This document shows positions 18,196 through 26,430 of a stretch of 33,605 bases of DNA, piece by piece. The position numbers were made by a program, and so were the translations under genes. Source of the stretch: Pseudomonadota bacterium (lineage in GTDB: Bacteria > Bdellovibrionota_B > Oligoflexia > Oligoflexales > CAIYRB01). The notes beneath the pieces were generated by a model that was not told the origin of the DNA, did no database searches, and worked only from the letters and a program-made list of their open reading frames with translations. Position 1 is the first letter of the stretch. Every line of letters starts with the position of its first letter. The stretch is from positions 1 to 33,605 of the forward strand of contig JAPLFX010000259.1 of assembly GCA_026390445.1 (NCBI GenBank), given 5' to 3'.

Positions 18196-18537
18196 ATGGG
18201 TTTGGCTCTATTTAAAGAACGCCGCGCCGGCGACCGCAAAAGACTTACCGGGCTACTACCCGGCCGCTTGATCTTTGCTGCCAATCAGCAAGACCTCGTC
18301 TGCAGACCCACTGATGTTTCGGCGCACGGCTTAGGCGTCGTGGTGACGGGTGACAACAAGAAAATTGAGGTCGGCACGACATTGCATCTATTGCTGCCTG
18401 ATCGAATGGTGGAGATGCAGGTCGCCTGGAGTCGGCCCGACTTTGGCAAGCAGGATTCGACGCGCTACGGCATCGTCACGGCTGATGCGAGCTTGGACTT
18501 GGAAGCCCTATTCACCGCCACTGGCTGCCTCAGATAG
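18196..18537 (+). CDS. PilZ-domain protein (putative c-di-GMP receptor)
   Basis: ERRAGDRKRLTGLLPGRLIF...PTDVSAHGLGVVV has an R-rich N-terminal motif and D-x-S-x-x-G typical of PilZ; tgggaga upstream of ATG. Confidence 0.72.
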   Translation: MGLALFKERRAGDRKRLTGLLPGRLIFAANQQDLVCRPTDVSAHGLGVVVTGDNKKIEVGTTLHLLLPDRMVEMQVAWSRPDFGKQDSTRYGIVTADASLDLEALFTATGCLR

Positions 18538-18896
18538 TCGTTCAACCACTTTCGACCGGTCGCCTAAGCACCTAAGAGCAGCGGCAAGTCCGCCGCTATT
18601 TGATGATTTCAAAGCCGCCGCATTCAGCTCTGGACGGGGCTTTGAAGGCCGCAGTGAGGCCACAGCAAAGATATCCTGCACAGCGCCCTTTGGCGCGCGC
18701 ATGGCGCAAAAGCGACACCGCGCAAAATGCCATCCTGCAAATTATTTTTTGCGGGGACGTAGATTGGGCTAAATATTTAAACCGAACTGCCGATCAGAGA
18801 TCATCTGCAGCGTGAAGACGCACACAGATGGAGTGCGGTGACGAGGTACGCAGCAGAACATTCGGACAGGTTTGGGAGACGCACTTGCGAAATAGT

Positions 18897-18925
18897 TTGA
18901 AAACGCAAGATACATTCGGTAAAAA
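18897..18925 (+). promoter_or_regulatory. Possible sigma70-type promoter TTGAAA-17-TAAAAA upstream of the lysine-rich gene
   Basis: ttgaaa 18897-18902, 17-nt spacer, taaaaa 18920-18925. Confidence 0.3.
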
Positions 18926-19054
18926 ATTATTAACAACGTCGCATGTCGTGATACGATGGATTTAACGACAACGATTCGAAGTGGTCGTGACTGAATGTGT
19001 GGGTAGGGTGCCCGAGGGTTTCGGGTGCTTTAATGTTTAAGGAGGAGATTGGCC

Positions 19055-19288
19055 TTGGTAAAAAGAAAAAAGAAAGCGACTAAGAAGAAGACGGCAGCGA
19101 AACGCAAAAAAGTCGGTACCGCGAAGAAAAAAGCGGGCCGCAAGAAGAAGAAGACCGCCGCAGTAGCCTCTGGCACCGCTGGCGCCGTCGTCAAGAAAAA
19201 AGCCCGTAAGAAGAAGAAGAAGACCGGTGCGAAAGCTGTGAAGAAGAAGACTGGCGCAAAGCGCAAGAAGAAGAAGAAAAAAGCGTAA
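19055..19288 (+). CDS. Extremely lysine-rich small basic protein (histone H1-like C-terminal-domain type)
   Basis: VKRKKKATKKKTAAKRKKVGTAKKKAGRKKKKTAAVASGTAGAVVKKKARKKKKKTGAKAVKKKTGAKRKKKKKKA; ggagga 19041-19046 is best spaced for the TTG at 19055. Confidence 0.8.
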   Translation: MVKRKKKATKKKTAAKRKKVGTAKKKAGRKKKKTAAVASGTAGAVVKKKARKKKKKTGAKAVKKKTGAKRKKKKKKA

Positions 19289-19331
19289 TTTTACGCTGAT
19301 TTTATCTTCACTAGTGCTGTAGCCAAAAATT

Positions 19332-19371
19332 AAGCCGTCTGCCAGAGAGCTCGTGGCAGACGGCTTTTTTT
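19332..19371 (+). terminator. Intrinsic terminator
   Basis: aagccgtctgcca (19332-19344) pairs perfectly with tggcagacggctt (19354-19366), followed by a T run. Confidence 0.93.
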
Positions 19372-19425
19372 GCGCCCTAATGCGCCCCCTCGCGAGGTCC
19401 TTCCGGCCCCGTCTTTAGGGAGGCA

Positions 19426-19531
19426 GTCCGAAAATTCCTGGTCTACCTACTTCCGCGTCTTCGTGGTGAAACTCAAGCGCCTAGTTTTAACCACGAAGGC
19501 GCGGAAGTAGGGAGACCAGGAACTATCGGAC
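19426..19531. repeat. Intergenic imperfect inverted repeat (about 42-bp arms)
   Basis: gtccgaaaattcctggtctacctacttccgcgtcttcgtggt versus the reverse complement of the right arm gtccgatagttcctggtctccctacttccgcgccttcgtggt. Confidence 0.88.
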
Positions 19532-19538
19532 CCCGTCC

Positions 19539-20324
19539 TTAGCCCCGGGACCAGACGATGCGGGCATAGCAGTCATGGGCATGGATGGACTCCCGGTTGA
19601 TCGCCTGAATCTGAAAGGCGCTGATCCCCGGAAGCTGCACCAACTGCGTTGCGGCGTTGCGGACGATGTCCTCGACGAAGACCGGGTTGTCATAGGCGGC
19701 TTCGGTGACATATTTTTCGTCGTCGCGCTTCAGCAGGGGATAGATCGGAGAGCTAGCGCTCTGCTCCAAAAGAGCGAGCAGGGAAGACATCGCCGGCTGC
19801 GTTGCAGCCGGCTCGTAGTCGATCTGGACTTCGATATCGGAACGCTGGTTGTGGGCGCCCCGATCGGAGACCGCCTTTGAACACGGGCAGAGAGCTTTCG
19901 CGGCGACCTGTACGCGTAGAGTCTTCTGTGGCGACGCACCGGTCACGGCGCGGTAGCCAATCTTGCTCTCCAGCTGCGCGGCTTGGCCGGTGACTGGCGC
20001 TTTGACCAAGCGAAACCAGGTAAACTCGGTTTCGATATCAGCGCGCTCGGCGCCGAGCAGCTGCGTCAAATGCTCGGCGAAGTGCCAATGCTCAGTGAGT
20101 CCAAGGGGGCGTCTACCGCGCGCTTCGAGCGCCGCGACAAAGCGGGACATGTGCGTGCCGCGCTTGTCCGCTGGTAAGGCCACGGCCATTCGCCAGGTGG
20201 CCAGAGTGGCTTGTTCTTCGCCGGTCACATCGTCTCGTGCGACCAAGGGGTAGCGCAGTCCGGTGACCCCAACCGACTCAATCGCAAAGCCTGAAGTCGC
20301 CCGACCAGACTGGATGTCGATCAT
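19539..20324 (-). CDS. folE2: GTP cyclohydrolase FolE2 (type IB)
   Basis: KRGTHMSRFVAALE, LCPCSKAVSDRGAHNQRS, YDNPVFVEDIVRNAA, INRESIHAHDCYARI. ATG at 20324 (MIDIQSG) with aggggg upstream; ORF extends to 20399. Confidence 0.93.
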   Translation of the reverse strand: MIDIQSGRATSGFAIESVGVTGLRYPLVARDDVTGEEQATLATWRMAVALPADKRGTHMSRFVAALEARGRRPLGLTEHWHFAEHLTQLLGAERADIETEFTWFRLVKAPVTGQAAQLESKIGYRAVTGASPQKTLRVQVAAKALCPCSKAVSDRGAHNQRSDIEVQIDYEPAATQPAMSSLLALLEQSASSPIYPLLKRDDEKYVTEAAYDNPVFVEDIVRNAATQLVQLPGISAFQIQAINRESIHAHDCYARIVWSRG

Positions 20325-20408
20325 AAAACCCCCTATGCACAGCAGAACCGTCGTGTATAGCGAACCTCCTGGTAAAAGTCCAATTTGCCGACGGCACATG
20401 TTGGCAAC

Positions 20409-20431
20409 AAGCCTAAATAATTAGGCTTTTT
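20409..20431 (+). other. Small hairpin with T run (terminator-like, plus orientation)
   Basis: aagcctaa-ataa-ttaggctt followed by Ts. Confidence 0.4.
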
Positions 20432-20440
20432 CGAGCAATA

Positions 20441-20451
20441 CCCCCCCCCCC
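20441..20451. repeat. Homopolymeric C11/G11 tract
   Basis: Eleven consecutive C on the + strand between yejE and folE2. Confidence 0.95.
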
Positions 20452-20472
20452 ACCACCGCGACGCCTCTGGCA

Positions 20473-21501
20473 TCAGCCCACAGCGCGCGGGTCAAAGGCC
20501 TTTTGCACTGCTTCACCGATGAAATTCAACAGGGTAATTAATGTAATGATCACCACAAACACCGAAGTGATGATCCACCAACTGGTCAGGTTGGACTTAC
20601 CCTGGTTCAGTAGCTCACCAAGACTCGGCGTCGGCGCTGGAACGCCCAGCGAGAGGAAGTCGAGCGCCGTCAGTCCCATGATGCCCTCGGCGAGCCGAAA
20701 GGGAAAAAAGGTGATCACCGGCATCATGGCGTTAGGCAAAATATGCTTGGTGATGACCCGCAGCCGCGTGCTCCCCATCGCCACCGCCGCCTGAACATAT
20801 TCAACCTGGCGCATGCGGAGAAATTCCGCTCGGACATAGGCTGCCAGCCCCATCCAACCGAACAGCGACAACAAGACAAAGATTAAACCGAGCGAGGGCT
20901 CAAAGATGGAACTAAGGATAATCAACAAAAAGAGCTCATTTTGCGACGACCAAACCTCGCATAAGCGCTGAAACAGCAGGTCGAAAGTGCCACCAAAATA
21001 GCCCTGCAAGGCGCCGATCAATACCCCCACCGCCGAGCCGAACAGGGCGAGCAGCAGACCGAATAGCAACGACAGGCGAAAGCCGTAGATCAGACGAGCC
21101 AGAACGTCACGGCCGCGGTCATCGGTGCCAAGCAGATGCTGACTATCCGGCGGCGACGGCGCCGGGTGACTCAGTGTGGTATCGATGTAAGCGTAGTCAA
21201 AGGTGACGGGCGGAAAGACGACGCGTCCATCACCGGCGGAGATCATCTTGAGCACCGCAGGATCAAGGTAATCAGCCTCGGTATCGAAGGTACCGCCAAA
21301 GGTCGTCTCGGCATAGGAATGGACGATGGGGAACAACCAACGCCCGCCAAAGGAAACAAATAATGGCCTGTTATTACAGATCAATTCAGCAGGAAGCAGC
21401 GCCACGAAGAGGCTGGCTAAGATGATGGCCGAGGCATAACCGCGGCGGTGCGCCTTGAACACGCGCCAGCGCCGCTTGAGGAGCGAATCGGTTTGCCCCA
21501 T
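20473..21501 (-). CDS. yejE: Peptide ABC transporter permease, YejE-like
   Basis: HLLGTDDRGRDVLARLIYGFRLSLLFG, YFGGTFDLLFQRLCEVWSSQNELFLLIIL, SLGVPAPTPSLGELLNQGKSNL match the YejE/DppC family. Confidence 0.87.
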   Translation of the reverse strand: MGQTDSLLKRRWRVFKAHRRGYASAIILASLFVALLPAELICNNRPLFVSFGGRWLFPIVHSYAETTFGGTFDTEADYLDPAVLKMISAGDGRVVFPPVTFDYAYIDTTLSHPAPSPPDSQHLLGTDDRGRDVLARLIYGFRLSLLFGLLLALFGSAVGVLIGALQGYFGGTFDLLFQRLCEVWSSQNELFLLIILSSIFEPSLGLIFVLLSLFGWMGLAAYVRAEFLRMRQVEYVQAAVAMGSTRLRVITKHILPNAMMPVITFFPFRLAEGIMGLTALDFLSLGVPAPTPSLGELLNQGKSNLTSWWIITSVFVVIITLITLLNFIGEAVQKAFDPRAVG

Positions 21502-21503
21502 GA

Positions 21504-22556
21504 CTAATCCGCCATTCGGTCGAAGGTGATGCGGGGATCAACAACGACGTACATGATATCACTGAGTAGATTGCCGACGACAAAGAGCAGCGAAAAGAAG
21601 AACTGACTGGCCATGACCACAGGGTAGTCGCGGGTCATCACCGAGCGGTAGGACAGCAGGCCAAGACCATCCAAGCTAAACAAGGTTTCAATCAATAAGC
21701 TGCCGCTGAAAAACATCGTCAGGAAGCTACCGGCAAAACCCGTCACCAATGGGATCATCGAATTACGCAGCACGTGCTTCCAGACCACCCACCGCGTTCT
21801 AACCCCCTTAGCCCTTGCCGTCAGCACGTACTGCTGCTGCATGTTTTGCAAGACCGAGTTCTTGGTGAGCGAGGTCATGACGGCAAAGCTACCGACGTTC
21901 AGGCAAATCAGCGGCAACACCAAGTGGTGCAGGGTATCTTTGAGGTGTGGCCAAAACGGCAAGGTATCGGCGTGATCCATATGCAGCCCGCTGATCGGAA
22001 AGACGTCCCAGACGCTGCCGCCACCGAACAGCCACAGGAGCAGAACGCCGAGAGCAAAGCCGGGGATGCTGTAGCCAACCAGGACGACCAGGCTGGTGAT
22101 CAGGTCAAAGGCTGTCCCCTCGCGCACCGCCTTGGCGATACCCAGTGGAATGCACAGTGTATAGGTCAAAAAGAACGAGGTGACCCCGAGCCAAATCGAC
22201 ACCGGCAGCTTTTGCGCGACTAAATCCGTGACCTTTTGGTGGTGAAAATAGGAATCGCCAAACTGCCAGGTCATCAAGCGCCAGACCCAGGACCAAAGAC
22301 GCTGGTACCAAGGTTTGTCAAACTCGTAGAGCTTGCTCAAGGCGGCGATCTGGTCGCTGTCCAAGCCCTTGCGCATGGCGTTGCTCATGTCGCCGCCACC
22401 ACCCGCCTCCCCGCCCATGACCTTGCCGCGCGACTTAGCGATCATCTGTTCGACCGGCCCGCCGGGCACGAGTTGGATGATGGCAAAATTGATGAATATC
22501 ACCCCTAGCAAGGTTGGCAGGAAGAGCAGTAGGCGCTTTAGGATGTAGGTCTGCAT
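21504..22556 (-). CDS. yejB: Peptide ABC transporter permease, YejB-like
   Basis: YILKRLLLFLPTLLGVIFINFAIIQLVPGGPVEQMIAK, insertion GGEAGGGGDMSNAMRKGLDSDQ, QYVLTARAKGVRTRWVVWKHVLRNSMIPLVTG. Confidence 0.88.
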   Translation of the reverse strand: MQTYILKRLLLFLPTLLGVIFINFAIIQLVPGGPVEQMIAKSRGKVMGGEAGGGGDMSNAMRKGLDSDQIAALSKLYEFDKPWYQRLWSWVWRLMTWQFGDSYFHHQKVTDLVAQKLPVSIWLGVTSFFLTYTLCIPLGIAKAVREGTAFDLITSLVVLVGYSIPGFALGVLLLWLFGGGSVWDVFPISGLHMDHADTLPFWPHLKDTLHHLVLPLICLNVGSFAVMTSLTKNSVLQNMQQQYVLTARAKGVRTRWVVWKHVLRNSMIPLVTGFAGSFLTMFFSGSLLIETLFSLDGLGLLSYRSVMTRDYPVVMASQFFFSLLFVVGNLLSDIMYVVVDPRITFDRMAD

Positions 22557-24409
22557 CAGCGCAGAGGCAGGCCTTTCGCCTGCGCCTCACTGAGCTGGGC
22601 GGCACGGGCCGGGTCATACCACATCAGGCTGAAGAACTGCCGCAGCGAATAATACAGGGGCAACACCTGCGGGTGGCCGTACTTATCCCAGTAAGCCAGC
22701 CGGTGTGCCGGACTAAACCAATTTTGCACCATCAAGTGCGAATGATAGAGGACCCGGTCTAAACAACGCGTACTTAGTTCGAGTTCGGCGCGGGTTTTGG
22801 CGTAGATGACCCGGTCGACCAGGGCATCCACCGCCTTATTACTCAGGCCGGAGTAATTGCGCGAATAGTTTTGCTGCGCCGCCGCTGAGCCCCAGAAATC
22901 GCGCTGCTCGTTTCCTGGGGATTGCGACTGGCCAAAAATAACCGAGGTCATATCGAAGGCCCGACTCTCCAGCCGTTTGGTGAACACGCTTGCTTCCTTT
23001 TCGTCGATGCTCACCTGCACGCCTATCTTGCGCAGATTTTGCAGGTAGGGCTCGATCACCCGCTGGAAGCCGCCACCACCGAGCAAGATGCGAAACGCCA
23101 ACTTGCCGCCAGGCCCCTCGGCGACCCCGTCTTTGACCTTGTAGCCGGCTTGCTGCAATAATCCTGCGGCTGCGCGCAGACGCTCTTTAATCGCTTGCCC
23201 CCGACCCAACCAACCCATCTCTTTGGTAAAGACCTCAGCCGGCAGGTCGGCTTTGAGCGGGGTAAGGATGGCAAGCTCTTCGGCCGAGGGCAGACCGTGC
23301 GCTGCCAGCGGGGTGTTTTGGAAAAAGCTTTCGCTTTGCTGATACTGATTGAAGAACAGGTTCTTATTCGACCAGTCAAAGTCAAAGGCCAAGGCCAAGG
23401 CTTGGCGCACCCGAATATCCTGAAACAGCGGCAGGCGCAGGTTAAAGACGAAGCCCTGACCACCCTGGGCATTGCTGTCGGTCAGCAACTCACGTTTGAT
23501 ATAGTGCAGCGTATCGAACTTGTCGCCGGTCAGATCGGTCGCCCAGACCTTGGCGGAGGTGACCTGAAAGACGGTAAAATCGCCCTTCTTAAAGGCCTCG
23601 CCAAGGGCCGTTGGATCCTTGTAGTACTTGACTTGAATTTCATCGAAATTGTATCGCCCCTTGTTAATCGCCAGGTCCTTGCCCCACCAGTCCGGTTGGC
23701 GCGTCAACACCACCGCCGCGCCTGGGCGAAGCTCCTTGAGAACATAGGGCCCGGAGCCAATCGCTTGATCGGCAAACTCACCCTTTTCGTAGACGTGCTT
23801 CGGCAGGATCGGAAGCTCGGTGATGATCAGTGCGAGCTCGGGATTTTCCTTGGCGAAGGTGAACTTGACGGTCTTGGCATCTAATGCCTGCGCCTGCTTG
23901 ATGTCGGACCAATAGGACTTGTAAAAGGGTAAGACCTTATCGGAGCGAAAGAGCTCGAAGCTAAAGACGACGTCGGCTGCCGTGACCGGATGGTGATCGG
24001 AAAACACCGCTTCGGGGCGAATCTTTACCACCAGGGAGAGGTGATCGGGGGCTATCGCAAAGCTCTCCGCCAAGCTTGGATAGCGCGTAAAGGGTTCATC
24101 CAACGAACTCTCACCGAGCTCTTGAAACACCAGCTTTTCGACCTCAAACGAACCCTCGCCTTTCAAGGCGAAAGGATTGCGCGTATCGACCCCACCGTCT
24201 TCGCCAAGGATTAGTGAACCACCCTTAGGCGCCTGCGGATTGACGTAATCGAAGGCCTTAAAGCCCGGCGGATATTTGGCTTCGGCGCGCATCGCCAGAC
24301 CCGCACCAGATTCACCAGCAGCGAAGCCGAGCGAAGCCAAAGGTCCTATCAGGAACAAAGGTGCGATCAGAAACAAGGTCGCGGTCAGCGGTCGCCACAG
24401 TCGCATCAT
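22556..24409 (-). CDS. yejA: Extracellular solute-binding protein, YejA-like
   Basis: Signal peptide; FDYVNPQAPKGGSLILG, SLVVKIRPEAVFSDHHPVTAADVVFSFE, GSGPYVLKELRPGAAVVLTRQPDWWGKDLAINKGRYNFDEI, VRQALALAFDFDWSNKNLFFNQYQQSESFFQNTPLAA. Confidence 0.92.
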   Translation of the reverse strand: MMRLWRPLTATLFLIAPLFLIGPLASLGFAAGESGAGLAMRAEAKYPPGFKAFDYVNPQAPKGGSLILGEDGGVDTRNPFALKGEGSFEVEKLVFQELGESSLDEPFTRYPSLAESFAIAPDHLSLVVKIRPEAVFSDHHPVTAADVVFSFELFRSDKVLPFYKSYWSDIKQAQALDAKTVKFTFAKENPELALIITELPILPKHVYEKGEFADQAIGSGPYVLKELRPGAAVVLTRQPDWWGKDLAINKGRYNFDEIQVKYYKDPTALGEAFKKGDFTVFQVTSAKVWATDLTGDKFDTLHYIKRELLTDSNAQGGQGFVFNLRLPLFQDIRVRQALALAFDFDWSNKNLFFNQYQQSESFFQNTPLAAHGLPSAEELAILTPLKADLPAEVFTKEMGWLGRGQAIKERLRAAAGLLQQAGYKVKDGVAEGPGGKLAFRILLGGGGFQRVIEPYLQNLRKIGVQVSIDEKEASVFTKRLESRAFDMTSVIFGQSQSPGNEQRDFWGSAAAQQNYSRNYSGLSNKAVDALVDRVIYAKTRAELELSTRCLDRVLYHSHLMVQNWFSPAHRLAYWDKYGHPQVLPLYYSLRQFFSLMWYDPARAAQLSEAQAKGLPLR

Positions 24410-24538
24410 CGGCCCCTTTGGTCTAGCTTTACGCGGAGGGTTGGACCAGATGATCCAACTGAAAGCAGAGGTAGACTACGGCACCTTGGCGCAAATTGTA
24501 AATTACAGAGTGCCACCGACCATGGCAGTATACGAACC

Positions 24539-25678
24539 ATGGGACGTCTTTTGCATCTTTACCTTCTTTGGTGGCTGGGTCTCAGCCATCGGCTGCGCCA
24601 TGATTTAGCGCGCGAGCTGACCTTTGCCATAGCCAGCTGCGTGCTGATTGCGACCTTCTTTTATGTCTTCAACGACTTTCTCAACGTCCAGGTCGCCGCG
24701 CTCTCGGCAGCCATGCATCAGCGCTTTGCCAAGTTAGCGAGCATCGCGCTGTTGCTACTCACAGGTGCTAGAGCGGCGACGTGGTTAAGGCACGAACGTT
24801 TTGCCGCAACCGGTGTCAGACAGATGGCGCGTCACTTGGGCGAGAAGCGGACGACACTACAGGCTTGGTCGTGGCTCTATACCCTCACCTTGACCAGCTT
24901 CAGCCACGGCCTATGTTGGTGGATCATCCACCGCTACTTGACGCCCTGGTCGTTACCTCAAGCGGCGCTGTTTGAAGCGATGCTCCTAGTGACAACGGCG
25001 CTGGTGGTGCGCTGGCCAGCAGCGCCGCAGCCCGCCATGCAGCGAGATAGCGCACTCGAAAGAGACCGTAGCCTCGGCCTGACCCTGTACCTTTGGCGCC
25101 TCAGGCAGATCGTCGGACGCAACCGCGCGAGTCAATTTGCCCTTATCCTTAGCACGATGTTTTTACTCTTGGTCGCACTGGCTGCGATGCGGACCTTACC
25201 GCTATTCGTCGCCGCACTGTGCTCCTTGGCAGCAGGCTATACCTCGACGGCAGCACTCATCTTTCACCTCGCGGATGATCTACCTAGTGCTTGGACCGAG
25301 CGCGGTTCTGGCGTGACCCACGACCGCTTTGTAACGACTTATTTTTGGCTTGGTGCCACCCTGGCTGGGGCCTACGCGCTGGCAGCAAGCTGCGCCTACC
25401 TTAGCGGGACCGCAGCCCTCGGTGGTGGCGAGTTAGGTATCGCAACGATTGGCCAGGCCCTGCAGCTTGCCGCGGTAGCCATCGTTCCAGGTCTCACGGC
25501 GCCGATGCTGTGCATGCAAATCGATGGTCGCCGCAGCGGCATCAATTTGCTGCTGCTGCTGATAGCGGCGCTGTTTGTCGGCACTGCGGTGTTCGCTCAC
25601 TGGCTCGGGCTAGGTCTTATCCCCGTCCTAGGATCATTTGCCCTCAAGTCCCAAGCAGGGAGATTTTACCGAGCATGA
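24539..25678 (+). CDS. Polytopic membrane protein, probable permease partner of the downstream ABC ATPase
   Basis: Multiple hydrophobic helices; stop overlaps the start of the ABC ATPase (ATGA). Confidence 0.65.
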   Translation: MGRLLHLYLLWWLGLSHRLRHDLARELTFAIASCVLIATFFYVFNDFLNVQVAALSAAMHQRFAKLASIALLLLTGARAATWLRHERFAATGVRQMARHLGEKRTTLQAWSWLYTLTLTSFSHGLCWWIIHRYLTPWSLPQAALFEAMLLVTTALVVRWPAAPQPAMQRDSALERDRSLGLTLYLWRLRQIVGRNRASQFALILSTMFLLLVALAAMRTLPLFVAALCSLAAGYTSTAALIFHLADDLPSAWTERGSGVTHDRFVTTYFWLGATLAGAYALAASCAYLSGTAALGGGELGIATIGQALQLAAVAIVPGLTAPMLCMQIDGRRSGINLLLLLIAALFVGTAVFAHWLGLGLIPVLGSFALKSQAGRFYRA

Positions 25679-26430
25679 CGGAACCTAGCACCAACACGCC
25701 GCAAGCGCTGCTGCAGACCAAGCAACTGACCATGCGCTTTGCCCCGAGCTATCAGCTCGGACCAGTCGACCTACACCTCGCTGCAGGCGAAACCGTCGGG
25801 GTGGTCGGCAGAAACGGCGCCGGTAAAAGCACTCTGTTTCAACTCCTCACCGGCAACCTCGATGCCAGTAGCGGTGAGGTCCATGTCGATGGGCACCGCT
25901 TGACTCCAGATACACCCCGTATCAAGCGACTCATCGGTTATCTGCCGCAAGATCCGGTTCTACCACGCTGGGCGACCGGCCGGGAGGTCCTCGGCTACGC
26001 CGCGCGGCTCTACGAATTACCGGACATCGCCAAACGCGTCCCCGCGGCAGAAGCCTATTGGGACTGCGGCAGCTTTCGCCAAAAGCCGCTGAGTACGCTA
26101 TCATACGGCATGCAAAAGCGCGTCGCCCTGGCCCTGGCCACACTCCATGAACCACGCCTGTTGATCCTCGACGAGCCTTTTTCTGGTTTAGACCTAAATC
26201 ACATTAAGGCGCTCGAAGAGCTTCTGACAACGCGCGGCAGAAAAGGCCTAACGACCGTGCTCAGCACCCATGTGACGGCCTTTTGTGCGCGCCTGTGCAG
26301 TCGCGTCTGGAGCATTCAGGATGGCCGCTTAGAGAGTATCGAGCCGTGGCAGAGCCTTGACCAAGGACCACGCGAACAAGCGATCGAAGCCCGCTTTTTT
26401 GCTGCGCCTGCACCGCTGGCCCGTCCATGA
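25675..26430 (+). CDS. ABC transporter ATP-binding protein (ABC-2/CcmA-like)
   Basis: GVVGRNGAGKSTLFQLLTG, LSYGMQKRVALALATLHEPRLLILDEPFSGLD, LSTH; starts within ATGA overlap at 25675. Confidence 0.92.
   Translation: MTEPSTNTPQALLQTKQLTMRFAPSYQLGPVDLHLAAGETVGVVGRNGAGKSTLFQLLTGNLDASSGEVHVDGHRLTPDTPRIKRLIGYLPQDPVLPRWATGREVLGYAARLYELPDIAKRVPAAEAYWDCGSFRQKPLSTLSYGMQKRVALALATLHEPRLLILDEPFSGLDLNHIKALEELLTTRGRKGLTTVLSTHVTAFCARLCSRVWSIQDGRLESIEPWQSLDQGPREQAIEARFFAAPAPLARP

Noticed and set aside
19030-19266. Phe-rich ORF on the minus strand
   Set aside because: Mirror of the lysine-rich gene (AAG/AAA read as CTT/TTT).
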